DNA of 64,000 bases. Source: Zingiber officinale. Taxonomy: Eukaryota; Streptophyta; Magnoliopsida; Zingiberales; Zingiberaceae. Position numbers and translations under genes: made by a program. The stretch covers positions 120,261,794-120,325,793 of the forward strand of contig NC_055991.1 of NCBI RefSeq assembly GCF_018446385.1, written 5' to 3'. The notes under the pieces were generated by a model. The model saw only the letters and a program-made list of their open reading frames with translations, made no database searches and was not told the DNA's origin. Shown here one piece after another: positions 59,283-64,000 of the stretch (within the stretch, counting starts at the first letter, position 1; each line of letters begins with the position of its first letter).

Positions 59283-61039
59283 TGATGTAGCCTAAAATCT
59301 ATCTTAAATGTCACAAATAGGCTTATCAAATTAACAATGTATTATATTCACTGAACCCCTTAATTAAACAATAATGTCGTAGTAACGAGCCCAGGATCGA
59401 TCCGAGGAACCAACAGAATGATCTAATTTAGGATTGTCTTTTATTCCTATTTTTGGGGTTTTCGATATAAAAATGGAGTTGGGGGTTTAAAAGCTTTAAA
59501 TCTAAATCTAACAGAGGAAAAACACAGCAATTAAGAAATAATCTAAAGCATAACTAAAACCCACCTATGTGCCAACAATCAAACCTTAACGCATTGTCAC
59601 TCCTACATTGAGATTAAATCATTGACACACTCTTAAACGAAGATTGAAATAAGAAAATATCAAATTAAATCTGATCTAAAACAAGATGTAAACCCTAACT
59701 TAGAACTTAAACTCTAAACAATTAATCAAGCACAACTTAAACTCAAATTAAACTACAACAAGGTAATGAAATACTAAATTACTTGCTAAAATCATAACAA
59801 ACATCAAATGAATCTGTTCTAAGCTGTAAAAATAATAACAAAATGAAATAAACCCTAACCGATCCAACTCACAACCAATCTCACAAGCTACACACTCAAG
59901 CCGTCACACAAGAGTGCCAAAGTCGAGACCACCCAACTTTGGACCTCAATGGAACATCTCAATGGCATATCAGCTCAAGGAGTGCTCAACTACACCGACG
60001 GACCACCCCCGGCGAGCTAAAAACATCCCGGAACCCACTCAAGTGCCGAAAATGCTGGAAATTTGCAAATCTGAAACTCTGGATCGGAATGAGCACTGTG
60101 GATTGCGGATGGACATCGGATGAAGCTCAGGAACGCCGGCGGACCACCTCCAAGCGTCACTGATGGGAATCGAAGTCGCCGATTGGAAGACCACCTCCAA
60201 ATCGGCGCTGGAACAGAGAAGAACAGAAATGCAAAATTCGCCGGAAGAAACACCCACCGGAGGCTCCAGATGATCGGGATGAGCTGCCGTAGAGATTATC
60301 ACCGAGGTAGAAGCTTGAGAAGATGATTGGAGAAGAAATCGGGGTCGGAATCCGGAGAAATGCCGCGGGGACGAAGCTGCTGTGCGTGGAGGATTCGACT
60401 TAGAAGAAAGGGAACTGTAGCTTCTGTTTTAAATCTGATCCAGATTTGAACCAACGGCTGAGATTGATTTGGAGCTAAATCAACGGTGAAAGTTTGCCCA
60501 AAATCTGATCCGAAGGTACTGATGTTGATCTAGGGTCTGGATCTACCCTCCCGTAGGTCGGATCGATCAGATCATCACTGGATGGCCCGGATCTGCACAG
60601 TCTTCATTGAACGGTCCAGATTAATCCGGCTGGATCAATGGCTGGATGAACTCAGATCTGGATCAAAACTTCTGGATCTTCATCAATGGCTTAGATCTGC
60701 TCTCCATTAGGTTGGATCGGCCAGATCTTCAACGGATGGTTTAGATCTCTCCTATTCTTGATAAACGGCCCAAATCGACCCAAAGCTTGATCTTGTCTTT
60801 TGAACTCCGATTCGAGCCCAATTCCGGTCCAAATAGATCCAAATCTAAGATCCTTTGATTCCTACAAAATAAGAATCAAATATTAGCATCAAATAACACC
60901 AAAAATAATATAATTTGTAATTAAGTCCAAAATCTATGCAATGCACAAAAATGTAATGTAACCATGATTTAAACTATGAAACCAACATCAAAACCATGCA
61001 TAAATGAATCAAAATAATGCAGTAAAATCATGGTTATCA
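59283..61039 (-). repeat. 3' LTR of a gypsy-like element, inserted in the copia 2 gag
   Basis: The plus-strand ends are TGATGTAGCC at 59283 and GGTTATCA at 61039 (TGAT...ATCA inverted). On the minus strand the LTR is preceded by GTGTGGGGGA, the purine tract seen before LTRs of Athila/Tat-type gypsy elements. Length is 1757 bp. It contains imperfect repeats of CGGATC/GATCTGGATC phrases at about 60430-60830. The paired LTR is outside the window, so the lineage is tentative. Confidence 0.65.
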
Positions 61040-61053
61040 AATCCCCCACACTT
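61040..61053 (-). other. Polypurine tract of the gypsy-like element
   Basis: The minus-strand run AGTGTGGGGGATT directly precedes the LTR start TGATAACC. A second copy of GTGTGGGGGA lies at about 61748-61757. Confidence 0.65.
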
Positions 61054-64000
61054 AGTCTTTAACGTCCTGTGAAAGTAAAGAAAACTAAAAATCATCTCCA
61101 TAGAAAATTTCTTAGCAATATCTAAAAGATAGTAAAAAGAATTTAACTAAGACCATCTTAAAGATCACAACAATCATGAATACAATCCAAACAATAATCA
61201 GTAGGTATGGTAGTTTCTATCCAATTGAAAAATTAAGCAAGTTGCATCTCACAAGGAATTTACCTATTCTAGCTCTCACACTCAATATTGCATATAAGTG
61301 GAGCTCACTCAATGCAACTCACAACATTTCACTACCATAAGCTTGCTTATTTTCTAATTCTCCACCACTATAAACACAGCATACATGAATCAAAAGTATT
61401 TATCATCAAGAATTAAAATGGAAGCAAAAAGAACAATGAAATGCATGAAATAGGCAAAAGAAAAGTATTTAATGAAGAAAATGAGAGATAAGAGTATTGG
61501 AGGAATATACTTGATGAGTTGACCATTTTGATGTGAAAAGACATGAATACCATTTGTTTTTATCAATTCAAAAGACCAAGCTAACCTCCCATTCAATTTG
61601 ATGGCTAACATAGAATCTTGATACTCTATCTCCACACTTGATACACTCTTGATTTGCCATTTTTCTCTTTTCTGTTTTTTTTTTTTTCACACTTCAATTT
61701 CAGAATCTTGAAGCTGAAACAAACTCACATCATGAAGAAGATGTCCCTCCCCCACACTTAAAATCTTGGCCGTCTCGGACAAGGGAATCTCATCATAGGT
61801 TTCCAATACTTGAAACTCGCAGAATTTTTTATTCTATTTTTTTTTCTGTGTATTTCTTCCTGCTGCAGGTTTTTGGAACTCGAGTAACCAAACCATTCAG
61901 ATTTCTGCAAATTCTATAGAATTCAGATTTCAATATCTATTTGCAGCTACATACTTTCCTCTTAAAATTTCTATATCCTCTTACTCTTAGTTTGCAGCAA
62001 TATTTAACCACTTTCCCTGCAATAGCACAAGAATTCAGTTTAGATTTAGACTTTCCATAAATGTAATTTCAGTTACCAATTTCCAGACTGCAGAATTATA
62101 TCAGTTTCCAGCAGATTTCAGCATCTTGTTTCTGAAACTTTATATTTTTTTGAACTGATGTCTTAAACAGCTGACACTCTATTTCAATTCAATTGATAAT
62201 TGCATTTCTATTGCATTGATAGAACACTAATTAAACTCCAGTAGCAATTTAGAATTGAAGTTTAGTTTCCAACTTCAGAAATCTGGCTTTTGAAGCTCCT
62301 ATTGAATTTAAATTCTAGCTCTGAAACTTATGAACTCATATCTCAATTAAAGTTCATATTCTGATAAGAAACAACATGAAACTATTCAGAATTCATATCA
62401 ATATCTGTTTCTGATTGTATTCCATATTTCTTCTTTGTCTCACAATATGAAATTTAAGACCAGAAATCAGAACTCCCAGAATTAAAGCTTTAAGTTTCAG
62501 AGTTGGAATTGAAGAATTTAGCTCAGCAGCATTTAAAGTTTGCATACTTCCAGGCTCTGAATCCTTCTCCAGCATTATTTCAATTGGTGCACGAATTAGG
62601 CACTGCTGAGAAATCAGTAATTAAACTTTTTCAGCAGCAACATATTTCAAATCCTTGAATTGAACTCCAAGAACTACTTCTAAAATTGCAGCAAACAAAT
62701 TTAAAGACCTAAGGATTCAAGTTCAGCAGCATCTTGCTTTCAACAATTCTTGAAGTCACATATTCAAAACTAGATGAACAGATAATAGATTGCAGAAATC
62801 TGTAACTTGTGAATTCTGTGTTCCATTGTTCTTTTATATTCCACTGTCAAAGATCTCAATTCGACTCCCCTTTGCAGCTGCAATCTCTTCTCTTCAATTT
62901 ATTCCTTATTTCCACAATTCAAATCCTTTACTATTAAAGTATAAAGTTCGAATAAATCATGGAAAGACTTATCTACCAGTTGTTTCTGCACCCAACAGAG
63001 CTTCATTTGACTCTAAATTTCTGTTTTCAGCAATTTCTGTTTCAGTAATCAGAATTCTGTCCTTTAATTTGCTGATTCTATTCCAATACATTCCATCCAA
63101 GTTTTCCTAGCTAATAAGCCTTTGAAGATAGCTCATTTAATGATGAATCAAGATGACTTAAATTCCCCTCATTTCAGATTTGAATAACCAGAAAGTTTGG
63201 CACAAATCAGCAGATTTCTCCTTGGCACAAGACTGTTCTGTTTCCCCAAAGCAGGATGCTCTGATTTCAGTTTGTCTGCACATCTCTCTGCACTTGACTG
63301 CATTCATACTTAACCTCATCTTTTTCAGTAGCACGAAATTTCAGCTTCACTTTGAGCTTTCACCTGCTACAAACAGCCCCAAACTCAGGCTACAATTTAG
63401 TTCAGTTTGTGTTCAACCTCTGATTTCAGTTTGTCTTAGTGCTGAACTTTGTATCAATCTATCATGTTTAGCCACAAGAAATTTTAATTCTCCTTCATCT
63501 TGTCTCTTAAGAACCCTTTACAATACATGAATGAGAAGTTTACAGGTTTCAGTAACTCTACATGCTTCAGTCCATTTCCCAATTTGGCACAAAACTGCCC
63601 TATTCCTGCAAAATCCGCACTTCATGAATTCTGCACTATATTCATTCCTGTCATTCCAGCAATCTTCCTCTTTGTTTCCATTGTTCAATTTCAGATTTGA
63701 TACTCCATTTCTTGAATTGAATATCACTTCACAACTCGAGAGCTATCACTGTTTTCTTTTTCTCTTCTCATCCACCAAAATTCAGCCCTTTAAATCACTA
63801 ACCAATGTCATTACCACTCCCTCTTGCAGTGTTAAAATGAATTGTGTTAGCAGCTATTTTCTCCAACATTCCATTTCAGCAGCTCTGGCAATCCACAACT
63901 TCACAGTTTCTGCATCTTCTCTTCACTTTCCAACTAAGCTTCCACTCGTTTGGATATTGAATTCTAATTTTTGATACAAACCTGATACAAACTTTTCAGC
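61054..64000 (-). other. Noncoding internal region of the gypsy-like element
   Basis: No credible protein in about 2.9 kb. From 61850 to the end the plus strand is dominated by CAGATTTC/AGAATTC/CAGCAATTT/TTCAGCAGCA phrases, a compositional signature that breaks ORFs on the minus strand. It presumably belongs to the 3' untranslated part of a large element whose pol lies beyond the right edge. The ORF at 61390-61635 has no recognisable domain. Confidence 0.45.

Noticed and set aside
60017-60302. Overlapping ORFs in the gypsy-like LTR
   Set aside because: GC-richer LTR sequence gives open frames on both strands with no family signature.

Overview
The window is nuclear DNA of a flowering plant. 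It has GT-AG introns, AT-rich intergenic DNA, several plant LTR-retrotransposon lineages, a Helitron and MITE-like elements. The NAA15 protein and the Sirevirus-like LTRs suggest a monocot. The species cannot be fixed from sequence alone; a Zingiberales relative is only a guess.

Two host genes lie in the middle, head to head across about 0.73 kb. On the minus strand (about 20889-21738) is a small gene whose N-terminus has the two CXXC pairs of MRN-complex-interacting protein (MRNIP/C5orf45 family). On the plus strand (22466-37552) is a complete 26-exon gene for NAA15, the auxiliary, ribosome-anchoring subunit of the NatA N-terminal acetyltransferase. All its introns are GT-AG, the joined reading frame is 894 codons plus stop, and phases agree at every junction.

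The rest is transposon-derived and heavily nested. Left side (1-18962): a Ty1-copia element (minus, LTRs of about 2.39 kb, left LTR cut by the window edge) sits in a Sirevirus-like LTR, which itself sits in an LTR of another family. Next comes a GA-rich element split by a solo LTR (TSD GAGAG), and that solo LTR is split by a gag-only Sirevirus-like element (12706-18632). A Helitron inside a TA microsatellite and a 1-kb foldback element fill 19.0-20.7 kb, downstream of the MRNIP-like gene.

Right side (38-64 kb): AT-rich repeats, then a diverged tandem array with a period of about 270 bp (39.6-41.7 kb) and an LTR-like segment. After these come several layers of LTR elements. A gag-only element (43665-53129, TSD GAATG) carries an internally deleted Ty3-gypsy chromovirus (47409-53002, TSD CTTGC/CTAGC) in one LTR. 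Then a new LTR starts at 53528 and is interrupted by a second Ty1-copia element (from 53865). The gag of that element is cut at 59283 by a gypsy-like LTR whose internal region runs past the window end.

All retroelement ORFs are broken by stop codons, mostly at conserved Trp or Gln positions, so none looks autonomous. I found no novel multi-gene system. The most unusual items are the nesting, the approximately 270-bp array, the gag-only elements and the exon structure of the MRNIP-like gene.
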